Source: Hoylesella loescheii
GTDB taxonomy: Bacteria > Bacteroidota > Bacteroidia > Bacteroidales > Bacteroidaceae
Direction: 5' to 3'
Length of the DNA: 50,964 bases
NCBI GenBank assembly: GCA_021531755.1
Contig: JADYUK010000019.1
Coordinates: 1 to 50,964, forward strand
Shown in pieces: positions 35,621 through 44,375 of the stretch (position 1 is the first letter of the stretch; each line of letters opens with the position of its first letter). The position numbers were made by a program, and so were the translations under genes. The notes beneath the pieces were generated by a model. It was not told where the DNA came from. It worked only from the letters and a program-made list of their open reading frames with translations, and searched no databases.

Positions 35621-36976
35621 TTATGCTGTTATCATGGATATCATCTCCTCAGCTGTCACCAGCGCCTGCTCTCCTGTAGCCATATTCTTCAGGGTCAGTT
35701 TGCCTTCGGCTATCTCGTTCTCTCCAGCGAGGGCTACGAATGGGATGTTCTTGGCGTTAGCATATGACATTTGCTTCTTCATCTTCACAGCGTCGGGGAA
35801 GACTTCGGTACGTATTCCGGCACGCCGTGCCTGTGATGCGACAGGCAGGCAGTAGGCAGTCTCCTTCTCTCCGAAGTTGATGAATAGCAGCTGTGTTGTG
35901 TTGACCGCCTCTTTCGGGTAGAGGTCAAGCTGGTTGAGGACATCATATATGCGGTCGGCACCGAACGATATGCCTACGCCTGATAGTCCTGGCATGCCGA
36001 AGATTCCGGTGAGGTTGTCATATCTTCCTCCGCCTGTTATGGAACCAATCTGCACATCGAGAGCCTTCACCTCGAATATCGCACCTGTATAATAGTTCAG
36101 TCCACGTGCGAGAGTCAGGTCGAGCTCTATCTCATTCTCCAGCTGTCCCCTCAGTGCGTTGAGTATGACACGGCATTCGCTGACACCCTTCAGTCCTGTC
36201 TCGCTTGCAGAGAGGACCTCGGCGATAGTGTCAAGTTTCTCGTCATTGCTTCCCTGGAGCTTTATGATAGGCTGGAGCTTCTCTATCGCCTCGTCAGATA
36301 TGCCACACGCACGCAACTCGTCGTTGACAGCATCAAGCCCTATCTTGTCGAGTTTGTCTATGGCGACAGTGATATCGACAATCTTGTCAGCCTCTCCAAT
36401 CACCTCTGCTATACCAGTCAGAATCTTGCGGTTGTTGATTTTTATGAGCACACGTATCCCGAACTTAGTGAACACCGTATCGACTATCTGCATCAATTCC
36501 ACCTCGTTGAGGAGCGAGTCAGAGCCTACCACATCGGCATCACACTGGTAGAACTCGCGGTATCTTCCCTTCTGTGGGCGGTCGGCACGCCATACTGGTT
36601 GTATCTGGTATCTTTTGAAAGGCATCTGGAGCTCTTCCCTATGCTGCACGACATACCGCGCGAAAGGTACAGTAAGGTCGTATCTTAGGCCTTTCTCACA
36701 GAAGCGGGCGGCGAGTCTCAGTGTCGGGGTGTTTGCTATCTCGTCGGGTGTCATGCCGTGGAGGAAGTCTCCAGAGTTGAGAATCTTGAAGAGCAGCTTG
36801 TCGCCCTCCTCGCCATATTTGCCCATGAGCGTTGAGAGATTCTCCATGGCTGGTGTCTCTATCTGCTGGAAACCATACAGAGCGTAGACATCCTTTATCG
36901 TGTTGAAGATATAGTTGCGCTTGGCCATCTCTACAGGGCCGAAGTCGCGTGTACCCTTTGGTATACCTGGTTTCAT
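35621..36976 (-). CDS. hisS: Histidine--tRNA ligase
   Basis: HisS charges tRNA-His. This class II synthetase begins at 36976 ([14 protein letters not shown]), giving 451 residues, the usual length; the open frame upstream to 37051 adds 25 unlikely residues. Features are the motif 1 region ([16 protein letters not shown]), motif 2 ([15 protein letters not shown] with [23 protein letters not shown]), the histidine loop [15 protein letters not shown], and motif 3 near [13 protein letters not shown] and [11 protein letters not shown]. The C-terminal anticodon-binding domain follows ([19 protein letters not shown]). It lies behind purA on the same strand, 354 bases away, and is followed by the CE12-like gene. 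Confidence 0.97.
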   Translation of the reverse strand: MKPGIPKGTRDFGPVEMAKRNYIFNTIKDVYALYGFQQIETPAMENLSTLMGKYGEEGDKLLFKILNSGDFLHGMTPDEIANTPTLRLAARFCEKGLRYDLTVPFARYVVQHREELQMPFKRYQIQPVWRADRPQKGRYREFYQCDADVVGSDSLLNEVELMQIVDTVFTKFGIRVLIKINNRKILTGIAEVIGEADKIVDITVAIDKLDKIGLDAVNDELRACGISDEAIEKLQPIIKLQGSNDEKLDTIAEVLSASETGLKGVSECRVILNALRGQLENEIELDLTLARGLNYYTGAIFEVKALDVQIGSITGGGRYDNLTGIFGMPGLSGVGISFGADRIYDVLNQLDLYPKEAVNTTQLLFINFGEKETAYCLPVASQARRAGIRTEVFPDAVKMKKQMSYANAKNIPFVALAGENEIAEGKLTLKNMATGEQALVTAEEMISMITA

Positions 36977-37330
36977 GTTTTGTGTCGGGTATGTTATGTT
37001 TATGTTCTTGTCTTTGTTTGTCTCATCCTGGAGAACCATCCACTCTGCCATATACTGCCGCCATTAGGGACGTAGTACACTGTGCGGTCGGTGTTTGCCT
37101 CACATGCCATAGGACAGACTTGCCCATAAGGTAGAAAAATGCCGGCTCAGGGGGCTTACGGCGGTACTGTCCACCGTTCTCCTGGGGCGGCATATTCTCT
37201 GTCTTGTTATCGCGTACGGTGACAGCCTGTTGTCATGCGCCATACGGGCGACGCCTTCAGCATGCTCTCAGATGAGCCCTGTCGACGCTCAGGCTATCCT
37301 GTGGTTATGTGAGTCTGGCCTCCGTGTGCG
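36977..37330. other. Gap between purA and hisS
   Basis: About 350 bases. I see no promoter box of the Bacteroidota type in the right orientation, no strong hairpin and no gene, although some open frame exists upstream of hisS. Confidence 0.4.
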
Positions 37331-38611
37331 TCAATTCCTTACTATTGTCTGCTCTCTGTCCGGGCCGATGGATATAATCGTGATAGGAGTCTCAAGCTCA
37401 GTCTCAAGGAATTTGATATAGTCTTTGAACTGCTGTGGGAACTCGTCCTCGCTTGTGAATCGTGTCATATCCGTCTGCCATCCCTCAAGCTCTTTGTATA
37501 CAGGCTCTATACCGTTTTCTATGCTGAATGGGAAGTCGCGTGTCTCCACACCATTCACCTTGTATGCTGTGCAAGCCTTTATCGTCGGGAAAGTGTCGAG
37601 GACATCGCTCTTCATCATTATGAGCTGTGTGACACCGTTAATCATTATGGCATATCTGAGGGCCACGAGGTCTATCCATCCGCAGCGGCGCTCACGTCCT
37701 GTCACAGCACCATACTCGTGTCCGATGGCGCGCATCTTCGCTCCAGTCTCATCGAAGAGCTCTGTCGGGAATGGGCCTGCACCGACGCGTGTGCAGTAGG
37801 CTTTCATGATACCATATACCTCTCCAATCTTGTTAGGGCCCACACCGAGGCCTGTGCATGCTCCGGCACAGATGGTATTGCTTGATGTCACGAAGGGATA
37901 GGAGCCGAAATCGACATCGAGGAGTGTGCCCTGTGCTCCCTCGGCGAGGATAGACTTGCCTGCCTTCAGCACACGTCCTATCTCATGTTCTGAGTCGACA
38001 ATCTTGAATCTCTTGAGATACTCGATGCCCTCGAGCCATACCTTCTCTGTCTCCTCAAGAGCTTTCTCGTCGTATTCATATCCCAGAGCTTTCAGCATAC
38101 TGATATGGCGTGCCTTGTGGGCTGCGTATTTCTGCTCGAATCCGTCGAGTATATCTCCCACCCTGAGACCGTTTCTCGATGTCTTGTCAGTATATGTCGG
38201 ACCTATTCCCTTGCCAGTCGTTCCGACCTTGTCCTTTCCTTTCAGCGACTCATATGCAGCGTCGAGGATACGGTGGGTAGGCATGATGAGGTGTGCTTTC
38301 TTTGATATATGCAGACGTTCTGTAAGAGGGTGTCCACTCTTGTCGAGATCCTTTGCCTCGCCCATGAAGAGGTCTGGGGCGAGGACGACTCCATTACCAA
38401 TGATATTGACCTTGCCACCCTGGAATATTCCTGAGGGGATAGAGCGGAGAACATACTTCTGTCCTTCAAACTCAAGTGTGTGTCCAGCGTTCGGACCACC
38501 CTGGAATCTGGCGACAACATCATATTTTGGGGTCAGGACATCGACCACCTTGCCTTTTCCTTCGTCGCCCCACTGCAGACCGAGCAGGACGTCTATCTTA
38601 CCTGTGTTCAT
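37331..38611 (-). CDS. purA: Adenylosuccinate synthetase
   Basis: PurA joins IMP and aspartate, using GTP, to form adenylosuccinate, the first step from IMP to AMP. The 426-residue product has the P-loop-like LQWGDEGKGKVVD at the N-terminus (Asp and Lys catalytic), the PNAGHTLEF segment with the catalytic His, the IMP-binding GTTGKGIGPTYTDK, EGAQGTLLDVDFGSYPFVT, the Arg-rich TGRERRCGWIDLVALRYAI and the guanine-binding SIGPDREQTI at the C-terminus. The length is standard. Its -7 box lies about 140 bases upstream and hisS is the next gene downstream. Confidence 0.98.
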   Translation of the reverse strand: MNTGKIDVLLGLQWGDEGKGKVVDVLTPKYDVVARFQGGPNAGHTLEFEGQKYVLRSIPSGIFQGGKVNIIGNGVVLAPDLFMGEAKDLDKSGHPLTERLHISKKAHLIMPTHRILDAAYESLKGKDKVGTTGKGIGPTYTDKTSRNGLRVGDILDGFEQKYAAHKARHISMLKALGYEYDEKALEETEKVWLEGIEYLKRFKIVDSEHEIGRVLKAGKSILAEGAQGTLLDVDFGSYPFVTSSNTICAGACTGLGVGPNKIGEVYGIMKAYCTRVGAGPFPTELFDETGAKMRAIGHEYGAVTGRERRCGWIDLVALRYAIMINGVTQLIMMKSDVLDTFPTIKACTAYKVNGVETRDFPFSIENGIEPVYKELEGWQTDMTRFTSEDEFPQQFKDYIKFLETELETPITIISIGPDREQTIVRN

Positions 38612-38750
38612 TGTTTATATTGATGTATGAAATGTTCGTATAGATACAGACGTTTTCTTCCCTTGTGCCTATTGTCTTGGCTTTCACGACAAATGGCTCT
38701 GTTTGATGCCATAGGCTGTGACTGTTAAGGCAATATGCACATTTATGCCA

Positions 38751-38758
38751 CAAAATTA
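38751..38758 (-). promoter_or_regulatory. -7 element of purA
   Basis: TAATTTTG on the minus strand, about 140 bases before the purA ATG. No clear TTTG -33 box stands at 19-22 bases. The rest of 38612-38995 is AT-rich with no gene. Confidence 0.5.
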
Positions 38759-38995
38759 GCAATATTTTTTCACATTATAGTCTATATGCTGTATTATTTG
38801 TAAAAATTAAGAGTTCGGACATCATAAACGGATATGTCACAGCCTGTATGGATGCCGTGGTACATCCGTCCAATCTCATTTTTCACTATGATGTATAGGT
38901 TTTCGTCTTTGTCAGCCTGTATGTTGACGTTAGCATGCTGCCGCCTCGCTGTCAGTGACATATATGCACAGGTTGTTGACCATGCTGTTGTCTCA

Positions 38996-40357
38996 TCATT
39001 TCTTAGCCGCCAGACGCGACAGTCTTTTCCTTCTGTGTGCCATTCTGCGGTGGTGTCTGTATTTGCCAGACAGCCAGACGAAGCATATTATGCCCATGAC
39101 GGAGCAGATGACGAGAATCATCCTTACATTCAGCGAGTCGCCCTTCACCCTGCTCCACATATCCACCATGGCCTCTGTCTTGTCGGCACAGTCGTGCATC
39201 AGCGCGCATCTTTCAATGACCGCTTTGTCGGGATAGTAGACCTGTCTGAGCCTCACATGGCGTCCCTCCTCGCCGAAGATGTAGCTTGCGTCGACAAAGG
39301 GGACTCCGCTGTCATCGTCTTCCATCATACCTTCCATCACCTCTCTCGAGCCTATGACAGAGACATATCCTATGGCCTCCATATTACGTATAGCGTTCTC
39401 GGGCATGCAGAGGAAGTTGATGAAATAGCTTGCTGCCTCGGGATTCTTTGCGTAAATGGGTATCGCCCATCCGTCAAACCACACATTGGAGCCTTCTTCT
39501 GGCACGACATAGTCAAGGTCAACGCCTACCTCGGCAGCCTCTTCGATGGCCCATGCGGCATCTCCGCTCCATGTCATGTTTGCCCATGCCTTTCCCTTTG
39601 TCATTGTCTCTTTCCCGAAATCGACCTCCCATCCGAAGATATTTGGCTTGGCACGCTTCACCAAGTCCTCGACTAGGCGTATCCTCTCGTCCGTCACATG
39701 CCCGACGAGCTCACTGCGTGTCACTTTCCCCGCCTTTATGTCGTCAATGCAGGCGTAGCATATCAGGCATGAGTAGACATCCCTGAAAGCGTCTTTCATG
39801 AGTATCTTTCCCATCAGGCGAGTGTCATAGAGCGCTCCCCACGACTTGAGGTCGGAGGCTTTCAGGTATTTCTTGTTATACAGGAATCCTGTTGTTCCCC
39901 ACATATATCCTACGGCATAGTCGCTGACATTTATCTTGGAGCCTTTTGGGGCCATCTCCTGGAACATCCTGACGGCAAAGGGGGAGACATTGTCAAAGTA
40001 TGAGGGGGTGTTTGTCCTTGATATTATATCTTTCCTGATAGGCTGCAAGAGTTTCTTGCGCAGCATACGCTCGATGATGTACTCTGAGGGGCATATGACA
40101 TCATAGTCCTCGTGTCCTACCTCTATCTCGGCAAGCATGTTCTCGTTGATGTCGAATGTCTGCATCTGTACATGTATATACTTTCCTGTCTGTCTCTGGT
40201 ACCACTTCTCGAACTCAGGCAGGAGGTCCTCGTCGATATAGTCGGCCCAGTTGTAGACCTTGAGTATCTCGTGCCGCTCAAGAGCCTGCGCCGTGCCAGG
40301 CATCATGCACAGTATGGTGACGGTTATGATGAGGTGGAGTCTGTCTTTCATCTTCAT
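38996..40357 (-). CDS. potD: Spermidine/putrescine-binding protein of an ABC importer
   Basis: PotD captures polyamines in the periplasm for the PotABC importer. The 453-residue product has a signal peptide (about 1-25, GTAQA) and a type-2 periplasmic-binding fold: LKVYNWADYIDEDLLPEFEK, FDINENMLAEIEVG, YDVICPSEYIIERM, WGTTGFLYNKKYL, MTWSGDAAWAI, VPEEGSNVWFDGWAIP and NPEAASYFINFLCMPENA, typical of the Pot family. It is longer than usual (about 350) because of a C-terminal membrane helix (about 411-430, ILVICSVMGIICFVWLSG) followed by a strongly basic tail. It therefore appears tethered to the inner membrane. The gene overlaps potC by ATGA. Confidence 0.93.
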   Translation of the reverse strand: MKMKDRLHLIITVTILCMMPGTAQALERHEILKVYNWADYIDEDLLPEFEKWYQRQTGKYIHVQMQTFDINENMLAEIEVGHEDYDVICPSEYIIERMLRKKLLQPIRKDIISRTNTPSYFDNVSPFAVRMFQEMAPKGSKINVSDYAVGYMWGTTGFLYNKKYLKASDLKSWGALYDTRLMGKILMKDAFRDVYSCLICYACIDDIKAGKVTRSELVGHVTDERIRLVEDLVKRAKPNIFGWEVDFGKETMTKGKAWANMTWSGDAAWAIEEAAEVGVDLDYVVPEEGSNVWFDGWAIPIYAKNPEAASYFINFLCMPENAIRNMEAIGYVSVIGSREVMEGMMEDDDSGVPFVDASYIFGEEGRHVRLRQVYYPDKAVIERCALMHDCADKTEAMVDMWSRVKGDSLNVRMILVICSVMGIICFVWLSGKYRHHRRMAHRRKRLSRLAAKK

Positions 40358-41184
40358 TTTCCTTTCTTCTTCTGTTCTTTTTTCTGTCTGCTGGCCCTTA
40401 TGTTCACGACGACGAGCAGCAGAAGCATCGTCACGAATATGAGTGCGGAGAGTGGTCTCAGCTCAGGTGTCAGTCCACCCTTGCGGGCGTCGGCATAGAT
40501 ATATGTTGAGAGAGTGTCAAGTCCGTCGCTGCCTTTCGTGAAGAACGTGACCGCAAAGTCGTCGATAGAGAGTGTGACAGCGAGTATGAATCCGCTCACC
40601 ATGCCCGGGAGGAGCTCAGGCAGAAGCACTTTCCTGAATGCCTGCCATGGTGTGGCACCGAGGTCGAGCGCCGCCTCGTATATGTTTGGGTTCATCGTTG
40701 TCAGCCTTGGCATGACACAAAGGATGACATAGGGGGTGCAGAAGGCTATATGGGCACAGATGACGGTGAACATTCCGCGCGAGATACCGAGGAAGACAAA
40801 GAGCAGGAAGATTGATATACCGGTGATTATGTCGGGATTTATCATCGGCACATTGTTGAGGAATGTCACTGTGCGGCGTGCCATTCCCCTCATGTTGTGT
40901 ATGCCTATCGCGGCGACAGTGCCCATCAGCGTCGAGACTGTTGCTGCCAGGAGGGCTATGATGATAGTGTTCTCTATGGCGGCATAGAGGGTGTGTGCGC
41001 CCTGCGATGTGCCAGAGAAAAGATTGCTGTACAGCCGCAGGGAGAATCCAGACCAGTTGCCCAAGACCTTCGCCTCGGTGAAAGAGTAGACGATGATGAT
41101 GATAATCGGGAGATAGAGCAGCAGCAGGAGCAGCCACAGATAGGCATGGGCTGCTATGCGGTTCCAATTGGCCTTTATTGTCAT
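40354..41184 (-). CDS. potC: Polyamine ABC importer permease PotC
   Basis: One of the two inner-membrane permeases of the polyamine importer. The 276-residue product has about six membrane helices, the first LWLLLLLLYLPIIIIIVYSF. The EAA loop that docks on the ATPase is EAALDLGATPWQAFRKVLLP. SIDDFAVTFFTKGSDGLDTL is typical of PotC/PotI. A basic, lysine-rich end follows (RQKKEQKKKGK). It overlaps both neighbours by ATGA-type junctions, so potB, potC and potD are translationally coupled. Confidence 0.94.
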   Translation of the reverse strand: MTIKANWNRIAAHAYLWLLLLLLYLPIIIIIVYSFTEAKVLGNWSGFSLRLYSNLFSGTSQGAHTLYAAIENTIIIALLAATVSTLMGTVAAIGIHNMRGMARRTVTFLNNVPMINPDIITGISIFLLFVFLGISRGMFTVICAHIAFCTPYVILCVMPRLTTMNPNIYEAALDLGATPWQAFRKVLLPELLPGMVSGFILAVTLSIDDFAVTFFTKGSDGLDTLSTYIYADARKGGLTPELRPLSALIFVTMLLLLVVVNIRASRQKKEQKKKGK

Positions 41185-41999
41185 ATCTCACCTCCTTCCT
41201 TATCGGCGCTGTCGTCAAAGAAGCTTGTGAGGCATATCAGTGCGAGCAGTATGAGCGACAGGGCGGCACCATAGTTGAGCATTATGCCTGAGCTGATGTT
41301 CTCCTGTATGGTCGTTCCGAACAGCTTTATGTTGTTCATTGTAAGCAGCTCGGCCACGGCGAATGTCGACACGGTGGGCAGGAAGACCATCACTATGCCC
41401 GAATAGACACCGGGCATGGAGAGAGGCAGCACCACCTTGGTGAATACGCGCCAGTTGTTGGCGCCGAGGTCCTGTGCCGCCTCGATGAGATGGCGGTCCA
41501 TCTTCTGCAGCGTGTTATATATTGGGAACATCATGAAGGGCAGGAAGTTATATACCAGTCCGAAGAGGAGGGCGTTCTCGTCGAGAGGTAGTGAGAGGAA
41601 ATCGAACAGCGCCACAGTGGCGAGAGTCCGCAGAAGCATATTTATCCACATAGGCAGGATGAAGAGCACCGTCATGACACGGGGCACCCTGTACTCTCTC
41701 GCAGCCATGAAGAGGGCGGCGGGATAGGCGAGGAGGATGCAGATAAGTGTCGTCAGCATGGCTATGCCTATGGAGTAGACGAGTGTGTTCACCGACTCTG
41801 TCTGCAGGAAGAATTTCTCGAAATTGCGCAGTGTGAGATTGCCTGAGGTGTCGATGAGCGAGTAGTAAAGGATGAGGATAAGGGGCAAGACGACGAAGAT
41901 GGCCATGAATATGATATATGGCCATGCCCAGCTCTTGCGGTTGTCTATGGAGAATCCTGACAGAATTTTCTTTATCATCTTTTCAATTTGGTGTTTCAT
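41181..41999 (-). CDS. potB: Polyamine ABC importer permease PotB
   Basis: Second permease of the polyamine importer. From a start at 41999 (MKHQIEKMIKKIL) the product has 272 residues; starts at 42023 and 41978 are also possible. There are six likely membrane helices (WPYIIFMAIFVVLPLILILYY at the front), RVPRVMTVLFILPMWINMLL, and the ATPase-docking EAA loop EAAQDLGANNWRVFTKVVLP. The family placement follows from gene order and the EAA loop. It is separated from potA by about 200 bases and overlaps potC by four. Confidence 0.93.
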   Translation of the reverse strand: MKHQIEKMIKKILSGFSIDNRKSWAWPYIIFMAIFVVLPLILILYYSLIDTSGNLTLRNFEKFFLQTESVNTLVYSIGIAMLTTLICILLAYPAALFMAAREYRVPRVMTVLFILPMWINMLLRTLATVALFDFLSLPLDENALLFGLVYNFLPFMMFPIYNTLQKMDRHLIEAAQDLGANNWRVFTKVVLPLSMPGVYSGIVMVFLPTVSTFAVAELLTMNNIKLFGTTIQENISSGIMLNYGAALSLILLALICLTSFFDDSADKEGGEI

Positions 42000-42200
42000 A
42001 CAGATGGTTGGCAGGTGTGTCACATATTGTGCGGCATACCCCGCCTTAGGGGATTATTCACAGTTTCCATCTGTCAGAGAGGTAGCGGGAGATGTCTATA
42101 CGGCCCGTAGGCCCATCATCCCGGTCATGTTTATATTAATCCATGGCATAGTCTGAGCAAGCCCAGCCTCTGCTCATTTGACTTAACGAAAACGCCGGCT

Positions 42201-43592
42201 TCATTCGACAGTGATTTGCTCAGGCATGACAATGATGCCCACGACATCGGCTATCTCCCAGACATCGGTAGTGTCGACGTATATCATCTGGTGGTCAGCG
42301 GTCTCTACTGTCAGGTGATAATGGTTGGCCTTATACAGGATGACGCGTATCGTGCCGTATGTCATGCCGTCCTCACGGTTGTCGGTCAGCTCGACATTGA
42401 AGTCGAACATTGCCCTTACGCTCTCGCCGTGTTGCTTGCCGTGTCTCTTTGACAGGAATCTCGCTCCCATCATCTCTATATGGTCATCGTCTATGACAGT
42501 GGCCTCGACGCTGTTGCATAGCCGCTCGGCGTGCATGACATGTATGCCCTCGGGCTGGACTGTCATGCCGTATTCCCTGCCCACATCATAGTGGTTATAG
42601 TCATGGACCTGTATCTCATATCCGTCAGGCGTGTCGATAAACATCTCATAGTGGACTCCCTGGAATATGCACGACCTCACTGTGCCGCGCCACATCCCGT
42701 TGTCAGGATTCTCCACCAGCGATATATCCTCTGGCCTCAAGACGACATCGACGGGCTCATCGGCCGCGAATCCCTTATCGACACAGCGGAAGTGCTTGCC
42801 CATGAACTCGACATCATAGTCGCCGCACATAGTGCCACAGAAGATATTGCTCTCGCCGATAAAGTCTGCCACGAATGGGTTTAGCGGCTCGTTGTATATG
42901 TCCTGTGGTGTCCCGACCTGCTGCACGACGCCGTCGTTCATGACGACGACGGTATCGGAGAGTGTCAGCGCCTCCTCCTGGTCGTGGGTGACGAAGATGA
43001 ATGTGATGCCGAGCCGCTCATGCATCTCCCTCAACTCCATCTGCATATCCTTCCTCATCTTGGCATCGAGAGCCGAGAGAGGCTCGTCGAGGAGCAGGAC
43101 CTGCGGCTCGTTGACTATGGCACGGGCTATGGCGACACGCTGCTGCTGTCCGCCGGAGAGGGAGGTGACATCGCGCTCCTCATAGTCTGTCATGCCCACC
43201 ATCTTCAGGGCGTCGAGCACACGCTGGTCTATCTCGTCCTCGCTATACTTCTTCAGCTTCAGCCCGAAGGCGATATTGTCATATACAGAGAGATTGGGGA
43301 AGAGGGCATACTTCTGGAACACAGTGTTCATCGGACGGCGGTATGGCGGTATGGACGTTATGTCCTTGCCCTCAAGGAGGATATGTCCGGAGGTAGGATG
43401 CTCGAATCCTGCTATCATGCGCAGGAGTGTTGTCTTGCCACAGCCTGAGGGGCCAAGAATAGTGACAAACTCGCCACGGCGTATATCGAGCGAGCAGTCT
43501 TTCAGCACAACCTTCTTTCCGAAAGACTTGCTGACGTTTGAGATTTTCAGGATAGTATCGTTCACTCTTTGTTTAAATTGTTTATTTCTCAT
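42201..43592 (-). CDS. potA: Polyamine ABC importer ATPase PotA, extended
   Basis: ATPase that powers polyamine uptake. The start at 43592 (MRNKQFKQRVNDT) gives 463 residues; the open frame to 43700 adds unlikely sequence. ABC motifs are Walker A GPSGCGKTTLLRMI, Q-loop YALFPNLSVYDNIAFG, signature LSGGQQQRVAIARAI, Walker B VLLLDEPLSALD and H-loop FVTHDQEEAL. PotA is usually about 370 residues. Here the C-terminal part after the first TOBE-like domain (about 270-355) continues for about 100 more (FNVELTDNREDG ... VMPEQITVE), which looks like a second regulatory TOBE-type segment. Polyamine feedback is known for PotA families; this extension could serve such control, but that is inference. Confidence 0.94.
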   Translation of the reverse strand: MRNKQFKQRVNDTILKISNVSKSFGKKVVLKDCSLDIRRGEFVTILGPSGCGKTTLLRMIAGFEHPTSGHILLEGKDITSIPPYRRPMNTVFQKYALFPNLSVYDNIAFGLKLKKYSEDEIDQRVLDALKMVGMTDYEERDVTSLSGGQQQRVAIARAIVNEPQVLLLDEPLSALDAKMRKDMQMELREMHERLGITFIFVTHDQEEALTLSDTVVVMNDGVVQQVGTPQDIYNEPLNPFVADFIGESNIFCGTMCGDYDVEFMGKHFRCVDKGFAADEPVDVVLRPEDISLVENPDNGMWRGTVRSCIFQGVHYEMFIDTPDGYEIQVHDYNHYDVGREYGMTVQPEGIHVMHAERLCNSVEATVIDDDHIEMMGARFLSKRHGKQHGESVRAMFDFNVELTDNREDGMTYGTIRVILYKANHYHLTVETADHQMIYVDTTDVWEIADVVGIIVMPEQITVE

Positions 43593-43716
43593 TATTACCT
43601 CTGCCCCATCGCTGAGATTATCACAGCCGCACATAGTGTCGGCATAGTGACCTGACGAACCGCATAGAGCCATACGAGAGGGGGACGGCAGGTGCGACAC
43701 GGCATTCTTTGGGATG

Positions 43717-43724
43717 CAAAATTA
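43717..43724 (-). promoter_or_regulatory. -7 element of the pot operon
   Basis: TAATTTTG on the minus strand, about 125 bases before the potA ATG at 43592, preceded by AT-rich DNA. A -33 TTTG box is not clear. Confidence 0.5.
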
Positions 43725-43990
43725 ATACATTTTTCTACAATACAGCAAGAAAAGCCGACATTTTTACATGTACGTGCGCACATACCATGCAAGACGCTCC
43801 ATAATGCGACACTGGGCAAACTTCTTAGTTTCATTCTGCCAGAATTATTATCATCTCCTTGCGCCTGCATTTCTTTGTAGTGTAAATGATTCATTCTCCA
43901 GAAACCAAACGTCCCTTAAACTTACAATCTATAACCAGGACACCATTCGCAGCTTACAGTTTTTATGCCAAATCATCAATATGGCGATTG

Positions 43991-44031
43991 GTACTGAATG
44001 ACGCTGTAAGAGATACTGAATGACAACATCA
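43991..44031. repeat. Second site of the TACTGAATGAC repeat
   Basis: TACTGAATGAC occurs at 43992-44002 and again at 44014-44024. The second is embedded in TAAGAGATACTGAATGACA, which is shared with the 28,620 region. The surrounding 43725-44247 intergenic sequence holds no gene; an open frame from 44055 runs into the downstream gene but is not needed for it. Confidence 0.65.
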
Positions 44032-44247
44032 TCCTGTATCTCTGAGCCTGTCATTTGCAGCGTTTACAGACCGTAAGGGACCTCAATGGATACAGCCCGG
44101 TGATGAGCCATGCTGACGGCAAGTGGCAGGAAGCCAGGAAAGCAAGCCCCAAAGGACGGGAGCCAAACACATGGTGGCAGCATGGGGAAGGGCAAACGAG
44201 AATGGGGAAGAAAGGACAGGATGTCTTGCTAAAGATTGATTTTTCCT

Positions 44248-44295
44248 TATCTTTGTTAAAATGCTTGTCGCAGAGAAATATTATTCATACCTTTG
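44248..44295 (+). promoter_or_regulatory. Two candidate -7 elements for the ATP-grasp gene
   Basis: TATCTTTG (44248-44255) and TACCTTTG (44288-44295) both fit TAnnTTTG and lie 120 and 80 bases before the ATG at 44376. They support the 44376 start over the longer open frame. The first has CTTGC at about 44225-44229 as a weak -33 box. Confidence 0.6.
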
Positions 44296-44375
44296 TACTC
44301 ATTAGCCGCCCCATAGATGAAGAGATCTGCCTGATTTCATATAGACACCTAACAGAACATCACAAAGAAGAACAT

